A stretch of DNA of 64,000 nucleotides from Ovoidimarina sp963698645. Lineage in GTDB: Bacteria; Pseudomonadota; Alphaproteobacteria; Rhodobacterales; Rhodobacteraceae. A model generated the notes under the pieces. It was not told where the DNA came from and searched no databases. It saw nothing but the letters and a program-made list of their open reading frames with translations. This document shows, in pieces, positions 1 to 8,279 of the stretch. Positions within the stretch are counted from its first letter, which is position 1, and each line of letters opens with the position of its first letter. Location: assembly GCA_963698645.1 (NCBI GenBank), contig CAVORP010000006.1, positions 62,001-126,000 of the forward strand, read 5' to 3'. The translations under genes were made by a program, and so were the position numbers.

Positions 1-218
1 GGCTTTCCGCGGCGAATGACGGCGCTTTCCCGTTTCTGGAAGCATTCATGATGATCGATGGCCGGACCAAGATGCGCGCCCACGGCTCTCCCATGCCCGT
101 CTGGGGTGACAGGTATTCGGATTCCGCGGCCGATACCTATGGTCCGTATGGGACGGAAGTCGTGACGCGCGGCCGCATTCTGTCGCTGGTCTACTATCTC
201 GAGTCGATCCAGGAATAG
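1..218 (+). CDS. Cytochrome c family protein, C-terminal fragment (truncated by window start)
   Basis: The first 72 codons are the end of a reading frame that enters from the left and stops with TAG at 216-218. The peptide contains a His-Gly-Ser-Pro-Met-Pro-x-Trp-Gly stretch around residues 27-35, which resembles the axial-methionine region of class I c-type cytochromes. It finishes with a helix ending Val-Tyr-Tyr-Leu-Glu-Ser-Ile-Gln, as many such domains do. The CxxCH heme site would lie outside the window, so the assignment rests on the methionine loop and terminal helix only. It converges on the phosphatase gene that follows, with 10 bp between stops. Confidence 0.55.
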   Translation, partial: LSAANDGAFPFLEAFMMIDGRTKMRAHGSPMPVWGDRYSDSAADTYGPYGTEVVTRGRILSLVYYLESIQE

Positions 219-228
219 CCGCGCTGGG

Positions 229-1341
229 TCAATAGGGCCCGTCCTCCAGTACGCCGTCCGCCGACATCTGCGCGTAGAGCAATCCTTCGCGCAGACCGCG
301 ATCGGCGACCGAAAGGCGGTCCGTGGGCCAAATTCGAAGCAGCGCCTGGAGGATCGCGGCCCCCGACATGATCAGCGCCTGTCGGTCCCGCCCGATGCGC
401 GGATCGTTGCGGCGCCCGTCGGGACCCAGCGCGAGGTATTCTCGGATCACCCGGTCGATCTGGTCCGACGTCATCATCAGCCCGTCCACCTTGGTCCGGT
501 CGTAGCGTTTGAGACCAAGATGGCTTGCCGCCACCGTGGTGATGGTGCCCGAGGTTCCGATCACCTGAAATCCCTCGCGCGCCTGTTCCGAGGCATAGGG
601 CGTGAAATCGGCAAGATTCTCCTCGAAAAACCAGCTCATCAACGCGAACCTCGCGGAATCGTCGCGCACATCGCTGAATTGCTCGCGCAATGTGGCGACG
701 CCCAGCGGCACCGAGATCCAGTCCACCACCCGCGCTGCGGGAAACATCGTATCATTCGACGCGAACCCGGCGTGCAGCCGCATGATTGCGCGTCCGCGTT
801 CCGTTCGCGGCACGCGCGTCAGGTCGATCCAGACAAGCTCGGTCGACCCTCCGCCGATATCGATCACCAGCAATTGCTCGGTCTTGGTCGAGACCAGCGG
901 GGCACAGGAGATCACGGCAAGCCGCGCCTCTTCTTCGGGTTCGATGATTTCGAGCTCGAGTCCCGTCTGTCCCTGGACGAAAGAGATGAACTGCGCCGCG
1001 TTCGACGCCCGCCGACAGGCCTCGGTCGCGACCATCCGCATCCGCTGGACACCGTGCTTGCGCAGCTTGCCCTGACAGATGCGCAGCGCCTGAACCGTGC
1101 GCTGCATCGAACTGCGCGACAACCGGCCAGAACTTTCAAGCCCCTGCCCCAACTGCACGGATTTGGAGAAACTGTCGACAACGTGGAATTGATTGCCCTT
1201 GGGTTGGGCAATCAGCATCCGACAGCTATTCGTGCCCAGATCCAGCGCGGCATAGAGATCCGCAGGATCAGGCGGGTTCGGCGCGGTACGCTCGACCGGC
1301 TTTGGGAGCGCGCCCGCACCTTCGGGACGCTCGGGCGGCAT
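229..1341 (-). CDS. Ppx/GppA family phosphatase (exopolyphosphatase / pppGpp phosphohydrolase)
   Basis: This is a soluble ASKHA-fold phosphatase of about 370 residues that would hydrolyse polyphosphate or the gamma phosphate of pppGpp. The N-terminal phosphate motif (Leu-Asp-Leu-Gly-Thr-Asn-Ser) follows a proline-rich leader. Further in are the Glu-Pro-Glu-Glu-Glu-Ala-Arg segment, the second phosphate loop (Ile-Asp-Ile-Gly-Gly-Gly-Ser-Thr-Glu) and a Gly-Thr-Ser-Gly-Thr-Ile-Thr-Thr adenosine-type motif. It is the short form, without the C-terminal HD domain of E. coli Ppx. I chose the ATG at 1341 because GGAGGG lies just upstream; a TTG four codons earlier is also open. It is divergent from the one-carbon gene set. 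Ppx and GppA activities cannot be separated from sequence alone. Confidence 0.88.
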   Translation of the reverse strand: MPPERPEGAGALPKPVERTAPNPPDPADLYAALDLGTNSCRMLIAQPKGNQFHVVDSFSKSVQLGQGLESSGRLSRSSMQRTVQALRICQGKLRKHGVQRMRMVATEACRRASNAAQFISFVQGQTGLELEIIEPEEEARLAVISCAPLVSTKTEQLLVIDIGGGSTELVWIDLTRVPRTERGRAIMRLHAGFASNDTMFPAARVVDWISVPLGVATLREQFSDVRDDSARFALMSWFFEENLADFTPYASEQAREGFQVIGTSGTITTVAASHLGLKRYDRTKVDGLMMTSDQIDRVIREYLALGPDGRRNDPRIGRDRQALIMSGAAILQALLRIWPTDRLSVADRGLREGLLYAQMSADGVLEDGPY

Positions 1342-1504
1342 GACGCCCTCCAATTTACAGTTGCCATGATGTTACGAAGGGTTAGGGGTTCATGCAAGCG
1401 TCACAATCCCGGACGCGAACATGAAATCCGCACAGGAAGATTATGAGCGTTTTGGGCCTCGGCCCCCATGGCCGAATTGCCGCTATCCCCTTAAAAGATG
1501 TTCC

Positions 1505-1518
1505 ACGTCGCTAGACGT
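1505..1518. promoter_or_regulatory. Inverted repeat ACGTC-N4-GACGT in the 250-bp divergent intergenic region
   Basis: The gap between the phosphatase gene and the virulence-factor gene (1342-1591) has no convincing gene. It contains one perfect 5-bp inverted repeat with a 4-bp centre, about 75 bp before the start at 1592. Its position would suit an operator for the one-carbon genes, but I cannot link it to a known regulator. Such short repeats also occur by chance. Confidence 0.22.
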
Positions 1519-1591
1519 AGATGCGATGTCGAAAATGCACTCCGATCCGTAGCGCGCGGGGCGTAGGAGGAGCGGGAACAAGGAATCGAAA

Positions 1592-1888
1592 ATGCCCGAC
1601 GTCACCATCGTCTTCTGGCGCGACATCCCGGCCCAGGTCATCGTGGGCAAGGGTCGGCGCGGCTCCAAGGTGCAACTGCCCGAACGGTTCGAGCAGGCGA
1701 TCGACCGTGCCGCGATGAAAGTGGGGGCCGCCGATACCGACGCCTACCTGTCGGAATGGCGCAAAGCCGACCCTTACGAGGTCGCAGGAGAGCCCGACGA
1801 GGTCGCGCAGGCCGAAGCCGCCCGTCTGGTGGCGGAATACGATCAGGAGCGGATCAAGACGCTCATTGCAAACGACGGTTGGGCGTGA
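1592..1888 (+). CDS. Virulence-factor domain protein (PF13769-like), function unknown
   Basis: A small acidic protein of 98 residues that starts Met-Pro-Asp-Val-Thr-Ile-Val-Phe-Trp-Arg-Asp. The sequence matches my memory of the small family named 'virulence factor' in Pfam; the name is historical and no reaction is known. AAGGAA sits about 8 nt before the ATG. It opens a run of same-strand genes leading into a MetF-like reductase 26 bp downstream. Roseobacters usually carry it among corrinoid/tetrahydrofolate one-carbon genes, so a role as an accessory to methyl transfer is a fair inference from context only. Confidence 0.75.
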   Translation: MPDVTIVFWRDIPAQVIVGKGRRGSKVQLPERFEQAIDRAAMKVGAADTDAYLSEWRKADPYEVAGEPDEVAQAEAARLVAEYDQERIKTLIANDGWA

Positions 1889-1914
1889 CGGCTCGAAATC
1901 TACGGGAGGCTCTC

Positions 1915-2840
1915 ATGGCCCTGCTACAGTTCAAGCGCAAAGTCAGCACGGACGCGACCGCCGCGCCCGAAATCGAGGCGTTTCTTAAGGACTATTCGAT
2001 CGAGGTGATGCCGCGCACCGCCGAGAAGGTCGAGGATTTTCGCGCCCTGCTTCCCGAGGGAACGCGCGTCTATATCGCCCATATCGACGGCACGCCGATC
2101 GAAGAGATGGTGGCGACCGCCGCGCGTCTCGCCCGTGACGGATTCGCCGTGATGCCGCATTTCCCGGCCCGGATCATCCCCGATGCGGCGACCCTTGCCG
2201 ACTGGATCGCGCGCTATCAGGGCGAGGCCGGGGTTACCCAGGCCCTGCTGCTCGGCCGGCGGCGTGTCCGAACCGCGCGGCGCGTTCCACTCCTCGATGC
2301 AGATGATGGAAACCGGCCTGTTCGACAAGGCGGGCTTCACCCGGTCTGCACGTCGCAGGCCACCCCGAAGGCAATCGCGACATCGACCCCGATGGCGGCG
2401 ATCGCGCCGTGCTGGACGCGCTCCGCTGGAAACAGGCGTTTTCCGAGCGGACCGACGCCAAGATGGCCATCGCCACGCAATTCGCCTTCGACGCGAAGCC
2501 GATCATCGCATGGGCGAACCGCCTTCAGGCCGAGGGCATCGCCCTGCCGATCCATATCGGCATCGCGGGCCCCGCGAAGTTGCAGACCCTGATCAAGTTC
2601 GCGATCTCCTGTGGCGTGGGGCCGTCGCTCAAGGTTCTGCAGAAGCGCGCCATGGACGTGACCAAGCTTGTCCTGCCCTACGAGCCCACTGAAATCGTCC
2701 GCGAACTGGCGCTGCACAAGGCCGCAACGCCCGGGTTCAACATCGAGCGTGTGCACTTCTTCCCGCTGGGCGGGATCAAGACCAACGCACAATGGGCCAT
2801 CGACAATGGCGGTGCCTCGGCTGTCCCGGCAAGCGCCTGA
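1915..2840 (+). CDS. Methylenetetrahydrofolate reductase (MetF-like), broken by two single-base insertions
   Basis: The encoded protein resembles the short MetF-type flavoprotein that interconverts 5,10-methylene- and 5-methyl-tetrahydrofolate. It keeps family landmarks: an early His-Ile-Asp-Gly-Thr segment, a Leu-Leu-Leu-Ala-Gly-Gly strand, His-Pro-Glu-Gly-Asn, a Gln-Phe-Ala-Phe-Asp segment and His-Ile-Gly-Ile-Ala-Gly-Pro. As printed, the frame changes twice. An extra G at 2254-2255 breaks the Ala-Gly-Gly strand, and an extra T at 2345 breaks the segment before the His-Pro-Glu-Gly motif. Removing both gives one continuous protein of about 308 residues. Both breaks interrupt conserved sequence and the rest is intact, so I read them as sequencing errors. 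In this cluster the enzyme would oxidise methyl-THF made by the downstream methyltransferase. Confidence 0.85.
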
Positions 2841-2847
2841 ACCGCTG

Positions 2848-3510
2848 ATGTCCCTGCCCGCCCTGCTTTTCGACCTCGACGGCACGTTGATCGAGTCCGA
2901 TCCCCTGCACGCGCAGGTCTATGTCGAGATGTTCGCAGCCCGCGGCATCGATATCGACGAGAGGTTCTATTTCACCGAGATCCACGGTCGCCAGAACACG
3001 GAGGTGTTCCGGAAACACCTTCCCGACGAAGACCCGAATGAACTGCATCTCTACAAGGAGGCCGCGTTTCGCGATCTTCTGGGCGCCTCCGTCGACCCCA
3101 TGCCGGGGATCCGGGGCCTGCTCGATCGCGCGATGGCACAGGGCTGGGGGGTTGCTGTCGTGACGAACGCGCCGCGTCTGAACGCCGATGCCATGCTCAA
3201 GGCGATCGGATTGACACATCACTTTCCCACGGTGGTGATCGGCGAGGAATGCGAGCGTGGCAAACCCGACCCCGCCCCCTATCACGCCGCGATGGCCCTG
3301 TTGGGCACCCTGCCCGACCATGCCATCGCCTTTGAGGACAGCGCCGCCGGCCTCCGGTCCGCGCGCGCGTCGGGGGCCTTCACAATCGGCGTCCGGTCGA
3401 GCCTCGACCATGCCGCGCTGACCGATCTTGGCGCCCATGCCACGATCCAGGATTTCAACGATACCGCGCTGCCCGTTCTGCTGGAGCGCCTGGAAGGAGC
3501 CATCTCATGA
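2848..3510 (+). CDS. HAD-family hydrolase (phosphoglycolate-phosphatase-like)
   Basis: A 220-residue HAD phosphatase. Motif I (Asp-Leu-Asp-Gly-Thr) is at residues 9-13, an alpha-helical cap follows, motif II is in Val-Val-Thr-Asn-Ala, and the Lys-Pro-Asp-Pro and Phe-Glu-Asp-Ser motifs supply the lysine and the metal-binding acids. It starts 7 bp after the MetF-like gene and overlaps the next gene by ATGA, so it belongs to the same transcript. The substrate is unknown. Its fixed place between a reductase and a methyltransferase suggests metabolite repair or a phosphorylated side product, but nothing in the protein shows which. Confidence 0.85.
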   Translation: MSLPALLFDLDGTLIESDPLHAQVYVEMFAARGIDIDERFYFTEIHGRQNTEVFRKHLPDEDPNELHLYKEAAFRDLLGASVDPMPGIRGLLDRAMAQGWGVAVVTNAPRLNADAMLKAIGLTHHFPTVVIGEECERGKPDPAPYHAAMALLGTLPDHAIAFEDSAAGLRSARASGAFTIGVRSSLDHAALTDLGAHATIQDFNDTALPVLLERLEGAIS

Positions 3511-4475
3511 CCCGGACCGTGATCGAGTCGAAGACGAAAACCGTTGTCATCGGATTTGACGAACCGTTCTGCGTGATCGGAGAGCGGATCAACCCGACCG
3601 GACGCAAGGTTCTGGCCGCGCAGCTTGAAGCCGGCGATTTCTCGACCGTCGAGAAGGATGCGCTGGAACAGGTGGCCTGCGGCGCCATGGTTCTGGATGT
3701 GAATGCCGGCGTCGTCTACAACTCCAACCCCAATCCGAACGAGACCGAACCGCCCCTGATGACCAAGATGATCCAGCTTGTTCAGGGGCTTGTGGATGTG
3801 CCGCTTTGCATCGACTCGTCGGTTCCCGCGGCGCTCGAGGCCGGATTGGCCGCTGCCGAAGGCCGCCCGCTTCTCAACTCCGTCACCGGCGAGGAAGACC
3901 GGCTCGAGGCGATCCTTCCGCTGGTCAAGAAATACAATGTCCCCGTGGTCGCGATCTCGAACGACGATACCGGCATCTCCGAAGACCCCGACGTGCGCTT
4001 TGCCGTGGCCAAGAGGATCGTCGAGCGGGCCGCCGATTTCGGCATTCCGGCCCATGATATCGTCGTCGATCCGCTGGTGATGCCCGTGGGCGCCATGGCC
4101 TCGGCCGGCCAGCAGGTCTTTGCCCTTGTCCGCAGGTTGCGCGAGGAACTTGGCGTGAACACGACCTGCGGCGCGTCGAACATCTCTTTCGGCCTGCCGC
4201 ACCGGCATGGGATCAACGCGGCCTTCCTGCCGATGGCGATCGGCGCGGGCATGACCAGCGCGATCATGAACCCGATCCGTCCGGTCGAGATGGAGGCGAT
4301 CCGGGCCGCGAATTTCCTGATGAACCATGACGCAAATGGAACCGACTGGATCAAGTTCAGCCGGGTTCTGGATCAGGTTCAGGAGGGCATTCCCTTTCCC
4401 GAAGCCAGCCAGTCGGTCAATGCCGCAAGCGGCCCCCGCGGTGGGCGCAGCGGCGGGAGACGCCGCCGCGGCTGA
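3507..4475 (+). CDS. Methyltetrahydrofolate:corrinoid methyltransferase (pterin-binding TIM barrel)
   Basis: A 322-residue protein of the dihydropteroate-synthase/MeTr fold. Early Gly-Glu-Arg-Ile-Asn-Pro-Thr-Gly and Leu-Asp-Val-Asn-Ala-Gly motifs bind the pterin. Further conserved parts are Ile-Asp-Ser-Ser, Asn-Ser-Val-Thr-Gly-Glu-Glu, Ile-Ser-Asn-Asp-Asp-Thr-Gly, Asp-Pro-Leu-Val-Met-Pro and Ser-Asn-Ile-Ser-Phe-Gly-Leu-Pro. The enzyme would move a methyl group between a corrinoid protein and tetrahydrofolate in the cytoplasm. The C-terminus ends in an unusual Gly/Arg-rich tail. Its start overlaps the HAD stop by 4 bp. No corrinoid protein is encoded next to it, so its partner must lie elsewhere. 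Confidence 0.9.
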   Translation: MTRTVIESKTKTVVIGFDEPFCVIGERINPTGRKVLAAQLEAGDFSTVEKDALEQVACGAMVLDVNAGVVYNSNPNPNETEPPLMTKMIQLVQGLVDVPLCIDSSVPAALEAGLAAAEGRPLLNSVTGEEDRLEAILPLVKKYNVPVVAISNDDTGISEDPDVRFAVAKRIVERAADFGIPAHDIVVDPLVMPVGAMASAGQQVFALVRRLREELGVNTTCGASNISFGLPHRHGINAAFLPMAIGAGMTSAIMNPIRPVEMEAIRAANFLMNHDANGTDWIKFSRVLDQVQEGIPFPEASQSVNAASGPRGGRSGGRRRRG

Positions 4476-4547
4476 TACCGGGGTCCAAGACCGGGCCGAG
4501 GCATTTCCTGCTGGTATCCCCGGCACCTGCTGCATTAGTCCTGTCTC

Positions 4548-5228
4548 ATGACAGAAAGGCCCGACCAACCGTACGGTACACCCGGCCGCATCTTCAGGGC
4601 GATTGTGCAATTGTCGGCGCTTGTCCTCGTGGTCTGGGCGCTGCACAGCTTCATCGACCGCACCCTCACGCAGATGAGCCTGCGCGACGATGGCGACATG
4701 ATCATGATCGGCGTTCTGGTGCTGCTGGTGCTGGCCTATGCTTTCATGATCGCCATCCCCTTCGTGCCGGGCATCGAGATCGGCATGTCGCTGCTGGCCC
4801 TGCGCGGGCTGGAAATCGCGCCGTTTCTTTACCTCGCGACCGTTGCGGGCCTGATGCTGGCTTACGGAATGGGTCAATGGTTGTCCCATGACTGGCTTGC
4901 CGCGCGCTGCCGAGACCTGCGCCTGTCGCGGATCGCCGATATGCTTGAGCAGGCAAGGGACCTGTCCCCGAAAGAACGGCTGGCGCAGCTCGAGGCGCGC
5001 CTGCCCGCCGGGCTCGCCCGCCACGCGATCCGCTGGCGCTACCTTCTTCTGGCGCTGCTGGTCAACCTGCCCGGAAGCGGTGTGATCGGCGGTGGCGGCG
5101 GGATATCCCTGATGGCGGGCGTATCGCGCATGTACCGCCCCTGGCCGACGCTCTTGACCTTTGCTCTGGCGGTGGCACCGGTGCCGCTTCTTGTCTGGAG
5201 CCTTGGCTACGACCCCACCGGCCCCTAG
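4548..5228 (+). CDS. Integral membrane protein, function unknown
   Basis: A 226-residue protein with about five hydrophobic segments: near residues 17-36, 52-75, 80-108, 160-182 and 195-215. An Ile-Pro-Phe-Val-Pro-Gly-Ile-Glu-Ile-Gly stretch and a glycine-rich loop (Gly-Ser-Gly-Val-Ile-Gly-Gly-Gly-Gly-Gly) stand out and faintly recall SNARE-associated/VTT membrane proteins. I do not recognise the family securely. It sits between the methyltransferase and the corrinoid activase genes on the same strand but leaves 72 bp after the methyltransferase stop, so it may or may not share its transcript. It converges with a small membrane protein by a 4-bp overlap. Confidence 0.7.
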   Translation: MTERPDQPYGTPGRIFRAIVQLSALVLVVWALHSFIDRTLTQMSLRDDGDMIMIGVLVLLVLAYAFMIAIPFVPGIEIGMSLLALRGLEIAPFLYLATVAGLMLAYGMGQWLSHDWLAARCRDLRLSRIADMLEQARDLSPKERLAQLEARLPAGLARHAIRWRYLLLALLVNLPGSGVIGGGGGISLMAGVSRMYRPWPTLLTFALAVAPVPLLVWSLGYDPTGP

Positions 5229-5485
5229 CGCGGCGAACTCAACATCATGTGCAATGGAAGCAGGACCAGCAGATAAAGGGTCGCGACCGGAAGCCCCAGA
5301 ACAAGCGCCAGCGGCGCCAGACTGGCATTCGAAGCGATCCCCACCACCGTCGCGGCAAGGGCAAAGGTCATCAGAAGCACCGGAAACAAGGCTGCGGCGC
5401 GCCAACCCGCCCGCATCCGGTTCAGCGCGGACCACTGAAGAAGGATGTAGAGGATCGGAATGCTGGAGGCGATAACTGGCGACAT
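5225..5485 (-). CDS. Small hydrophobic membrane protein, function unknown
   Basis: An 86-residue protein with an N-terminal hydrophobic segment and two strongly hydrophobic helices near residues 30-50 and 55-78. I chose the ATG at 5485 because GAAAGGG lies upstream and the protein then begins with a plausible membrane segment; the frame stays open further upstream to 5533. It is antisense to its neighbours inside the one-carbon cluster, converging on the previous membrane-protein gene. No family is recognised. Confidence 0.55.
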   Translation of the reverse strand: MSPVIASSIPILYILLQWSALNRMRAGWRAAALFPVLLMTFALAATVVGIASNASLAPLALVLGLPVATLYLLVLLPLHMMLSSPR

Positions 5486-5642
5486 GGGAACCCTTTCAAG
5501 CTCCCATTGACCTCCCCACCGCCTCCGTGACAAGCGTCTGGTCCGGGAATGACGCGGATTGGCAATTATGTGCCGCCGCGTGCCTTTTCAGTCGGCAAGA
5601 TGATGTTATTTCAAGCGTGACAACGACGAAGGATGGTTGACG

Positions 5643-7685
5643 ATGCCCGATGACGCCCTGGTGATTTTCACGCCGTCCGGAAAGCGCGGAAGATTCGCCA
5701 CCGGCACGCCGGTCCTGACGGCGGCGCGGCAGTTGGGCGTCGATCTCGACAGCGTCTGTGGCGGTCGCGGCATCTGTTCGAAATGCCAGATCTCGCCCGG
5801 CTATGGCGAATTCCCGAAGCATGGCCTGACCGTTGCGCGGGATGCCCTGTCCGAATGGAACGCGGTGGAAGCGCGGTATCACGAGAAGCGCGGCCTGAAG
5901 GAGGGCCGCCGGCTGGGCTGTCAGGCCACGATCCAGGGCGACGTGGTGATCGACGTGCCGCCGGAAAGCCAGGTTCACAAACAGGTTGTTCGCAAGGCCG
6001 CCTCGGCCCGCGATATCGTCATGGATCCCGCAACCCGGCTCTACTATGTCGAGGTGCAGGAACCGGACATGCACGAACCCTCGGGCGATTTCGAGCGTCT
6101 TGCCGATGCGCTTCGCGACCAGTGGCAGGTCGAGGGCGTGACTGCGGGCCTTGCGTTCATGCGCAAACTTCAGCCGGTTCTGCGCAAGGGCAACTGGACG
6201 GCGACCGTCGCAGTTCATCGGAGCCACGACAGCAAGGGCCACCGCATTCTCGATATCTGGCCGGGCTTCTGGGAAGGGCGGCTTTACGGCCTTGCCATCG
6301 ACCTTGGGTCGACAACGATTGCGGCGCATCTCTGCGACCTGCGCAACGGTCAGGTCAAGGCATCGGCCGGCATCATGAATCCCCAGATCCGCTTCGGCGA
6401 AGACCTCATGAGCCGGGTCAGCTATTCGATGATGAACAAGGGCGGCGATGTCGAGATGACGACCGCCGTCCGCGAGGCGATCGACACCCTTGCCGTCGAA
6501 GTGGCCGGCGAAGGCGAGGTTGACCCCAAGCAGATCGTCGAATGCGTCTTTGTCTGCAATCCGGTGATGCACCATCTTCTGCTCGGGATCGACCCGTTCG
6601 AACTGGGTCAGGCGCCCTTTGCGCTGGCCACGTCAAGCGCGCTGAACATCGCCGGATCGGACCTTTCGCTGGGGACGATCCATGATGACGCCCAGGTCTA
6701 TATCCTGCCCTGCATCGCGGGCCATGTGGGCGCCGATGCCGCCGCCGTCGCCCTGTCCGAAGAACCCGGCAAGTCGAAGGATCTGGTTCTTGTCGTCGAT
6801 GTGGGCACCAATGCCGAAATCCTTCTGGGCAATACCGAGAAGGTCCTGGCCTGTTCCTCGCCCACCGGCCCTGCCTTCGAAGGCGCACAGATATCAAGCG
6901 GCCAGCGCGCGGCCCCGGGTGCCATCGAACGGGTCGAGATCGATCCGGTGACCAAGGACCCCCGGTTCAAGGTGATCGGATGCGATTTGTGGTCGGATGA
7001 TCCGGACTTCGCCGACGCGACCGCCGCGACCGGGATCACCGGCATCTGCGGCTCCGGGATCATCGAGATGGTGGCGGAAATGCGGATGCATGGCATCGTT
7101 GACGGGCCCGGGCTGATCGGCGCGCCGGAACAGACCGGAACCGACCGGTGTTTCCTCGACGGGCGCACCTATTCCTACCTTGTCTGGGACGGAACGGCGG
7201 ATGGCGGTCCACGGATCACCGTGACCAATCGCGATATCCGCGAGATCCAGATGGCCAAGGCCGCCCTCTATTCGGGAGCCCGGCTTCTGATGGACAAGTT
7301 CGGCGTGGACAAGGTGGACCGCGTCGTTCTGGCGGGGGCATTCGGCGCGCATATCAGCCCGAAACACGCCATGGTTCTGGGGATGATCCCCGATTGCGAG
7401 TTGGACAAGGTCACCTCGGCCGGGAACGCCGCCGGCACCGGCGCGCGTATCGCCCTTCTGAACATCGCCGCGCGGGCCGAGATCGAAGAGACCGTGCACC
7501 GGATCCACAAGATCGAGACCGCCATCGAACCCCGGTTTCAGGAGCATTTCGTCAACGCCTCGAACATCCCCAACGCGGTCGAACCCTTTCCGATCCTCGC
7601 CAGCATCGTCACCCTGCCGACCGCGACCTTCAACACCGGCGACGGCGACGATGCCGGCGGGCGCAGGCGGCGCAGACGGTCTTGA
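5643..7685 (+). CDS. RamA-like reductive activator of corrinoid proteins ([2Fe-2S] ferredoxin plus ASKHA/DUF4445)
   Basis: A 680-residue protein in two parts. The N-terminal ferredoxin domain holds Cys39, Cys45, Cys48 and Cys93 in the CX5CX2C...C pattern of a plant-type [2Fe-2S] cluster. The rest is an ATPase of the ASKHA fold, with phosphate loops Ile-Asp-Leu-Gly-Ser-Thr-Thr and Val-Asp-Val-Gly-Thr-Asn-Ala and a closing Gly-Ala-Phe-Gly-Ala-His motif. Proteins of this type use ATP and low-potential electrons to return inactive Co(II) corrinoid proteins to Co(I). The ATG at 5643 follows AAGGA by 9 nt and is preferred over the TTG two codons earlier. It ends with a Gly/Arg-rich tail like the methyltransferase. 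It supports assigning this region to corrinoid-dependent methyl transfer. Confidence 0.9.
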   Translation: MPDDALVIFTPSGKRGRFATGTPVLTAARQLGVDLDSVCGGRGICSKCQISPGYGEFPKHGLTVARDALSEWNAVEARYHEKRGLKEGRRLGCQATIQGDVVIDVPPESQVHKQVVRKAASARDIVMDPATRLYYVEVQEPDMHEPSGDFERLADALRDQWQVEGVTAGLAFMRKLQPVLRKGNWTATVAVHRSHDSKGHRILDIWPGFWEGRLYGLAIDLGSTTIAAHLCDLRNGQVKASAGIMNPQIRFGEDLMSRVSYSMMNKGGDVEMTTAVREAIDTLAVEVAGEGEVDPKQIVECVFVCNPVMHHLLLGIDPFELGQAPFALATSSALNIAGSDLSLGTIHDDAQVYILPCIAGHVGADAAAVALSEEPGKSKDLVLVVDVGTNAEILLGNTEKVLACSSPTGPAFEGAQISSGQRAAPGAIERVEIDPVTKDPRFKVIGCDLWSDDPDFADATAATGITGICGSGIIEMVAEMRMHGIVDGPGLIGAPEQTGTDRCFLDGRTYSYLVWDGTADGGPRITVTNRDIREIQMAKAALYSGARLLMDKFGVDKVDRVVLAGAFGAHISPKHAMVLGMIPDCELDKVTSAGNAAGTGARIALLNIAARAEIEETVHRIHKIETAIEPRFQEHFVNASNIPNAVEPFPILASIVTLPTATFNTGDGDDAGGRRRRRRS

Positions 7686-7723
7686 CGGACACCCCCGGCG
7701 GCCCTATCCCATGATCCTCAACG

Positions 7724-7797
7724 GCGGGTGTAGCTCAATGGTAGAGCAGGAGCTTCCCAAGCTTAAGACGAGGGTTCGATTCCCTTCACCCGCTCCA
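7724..7797 (+). tRNA. tRNA-Gly (CCC anticodon)
   Basis: A 74-nt cloverleaf with encoded CCA. The 7-bp acceptor stem is GCGGGTG/CACCCGC. The D-arm is GCTC/GAGC, the anticodon loop TTCCCAA gives anticodon CCC, and the T-arm is GAGGG-TTCGATT-CCCTT with the last pair weak. It lies between the corrinoid activase gene and the thioesterase gene, 8 bp ahead of the latter. Confidence 0.95.
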
Positions 7798-7805
7798 AAG
7801 AACCG

Positions 7806-8279
7806 ATGACAGATTTCCTGACCCCCCTTCCCGTCCCGACGCTGCGCGATGCGGGTATTCCCGAACCCTGGACCTTCGGACAGGCGGACCGGGTGCGGTT
7901 CTATGAGCTTGACGCCCTGAATCATGTCAACAACACCGCCTACCTGCGCTGGTTCGAGACCGTGCGCGTGGGCTATCTCGCCGCCTATGGCATCTCGGAC
8001 TACGGCCCGGACGACCCCACGCTTGTCCTGCGATCAGTCACCTGCGACTACCACGCGCCGCTGTTCCTGAACGACGAATATATCGTCACGGCCCGGTGCG
8101 AGAGTTTTCGCACCACGTCGTTCAGGAAGGTCTATGCGGTCTGGTCGGGTGGCGCGCTCAAGGCCGAGGGTTCGGCCATCGTGGTGATGACGGACGCCGC
8201 AGGCACGCGGAAGATCCCGCTGACGGATCAGGCGCGCGCGGTGTTCCGGTCCCGCGACAATGCCCGCGACGACCGCTAG
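7806..8279 (+). CDS. Acyl-CoA thioesterase, 4HBT hotdog family
   Basis: A 157-residue hotdog-fold protein. The family signature Tyr-Glu-Leu-Asp-Ala-Leu-Asn-His-Val-Asn-Asn-Thr-Ala-Tyr-Leu-Arg-Trp-Phe-Glu lies near residues 36-54, with the Asp-x-x-x-His-Val-Asn-Asn pattern that carries the catalytic aspartate. It would hydrolyse an acyl-CoA thioester in the cytoplasm; the chain length cannot be read. The ATG is 8 bp after the tRNA. The stop codon overlaps the stop of the glucose-6-phosphate isomerase gene on the opposite strand. Confidence 0.85.
   Translation: MTDFLTPLPVPTLRDAGIPEPWTFGQADRVRFYELDALNHVNNTAYLRWFETVRVGYLAAYGISDYGPDDPTLVLRSVTCDYHAPLFLNDEYIVTARCESFRTTSFRKVYAVWSGGALKAEGSAIVVMTDAAGTRKIPLTDQARAVFRSRDNARDDR

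Noticed and set aside
1915..2840. MetF-like gene as a true pseudogene
   Set aside because: All parts of the protein are present and in order, and two single-base corrections restore it; the same kind of break affects essential genes such as zwf and pgi.
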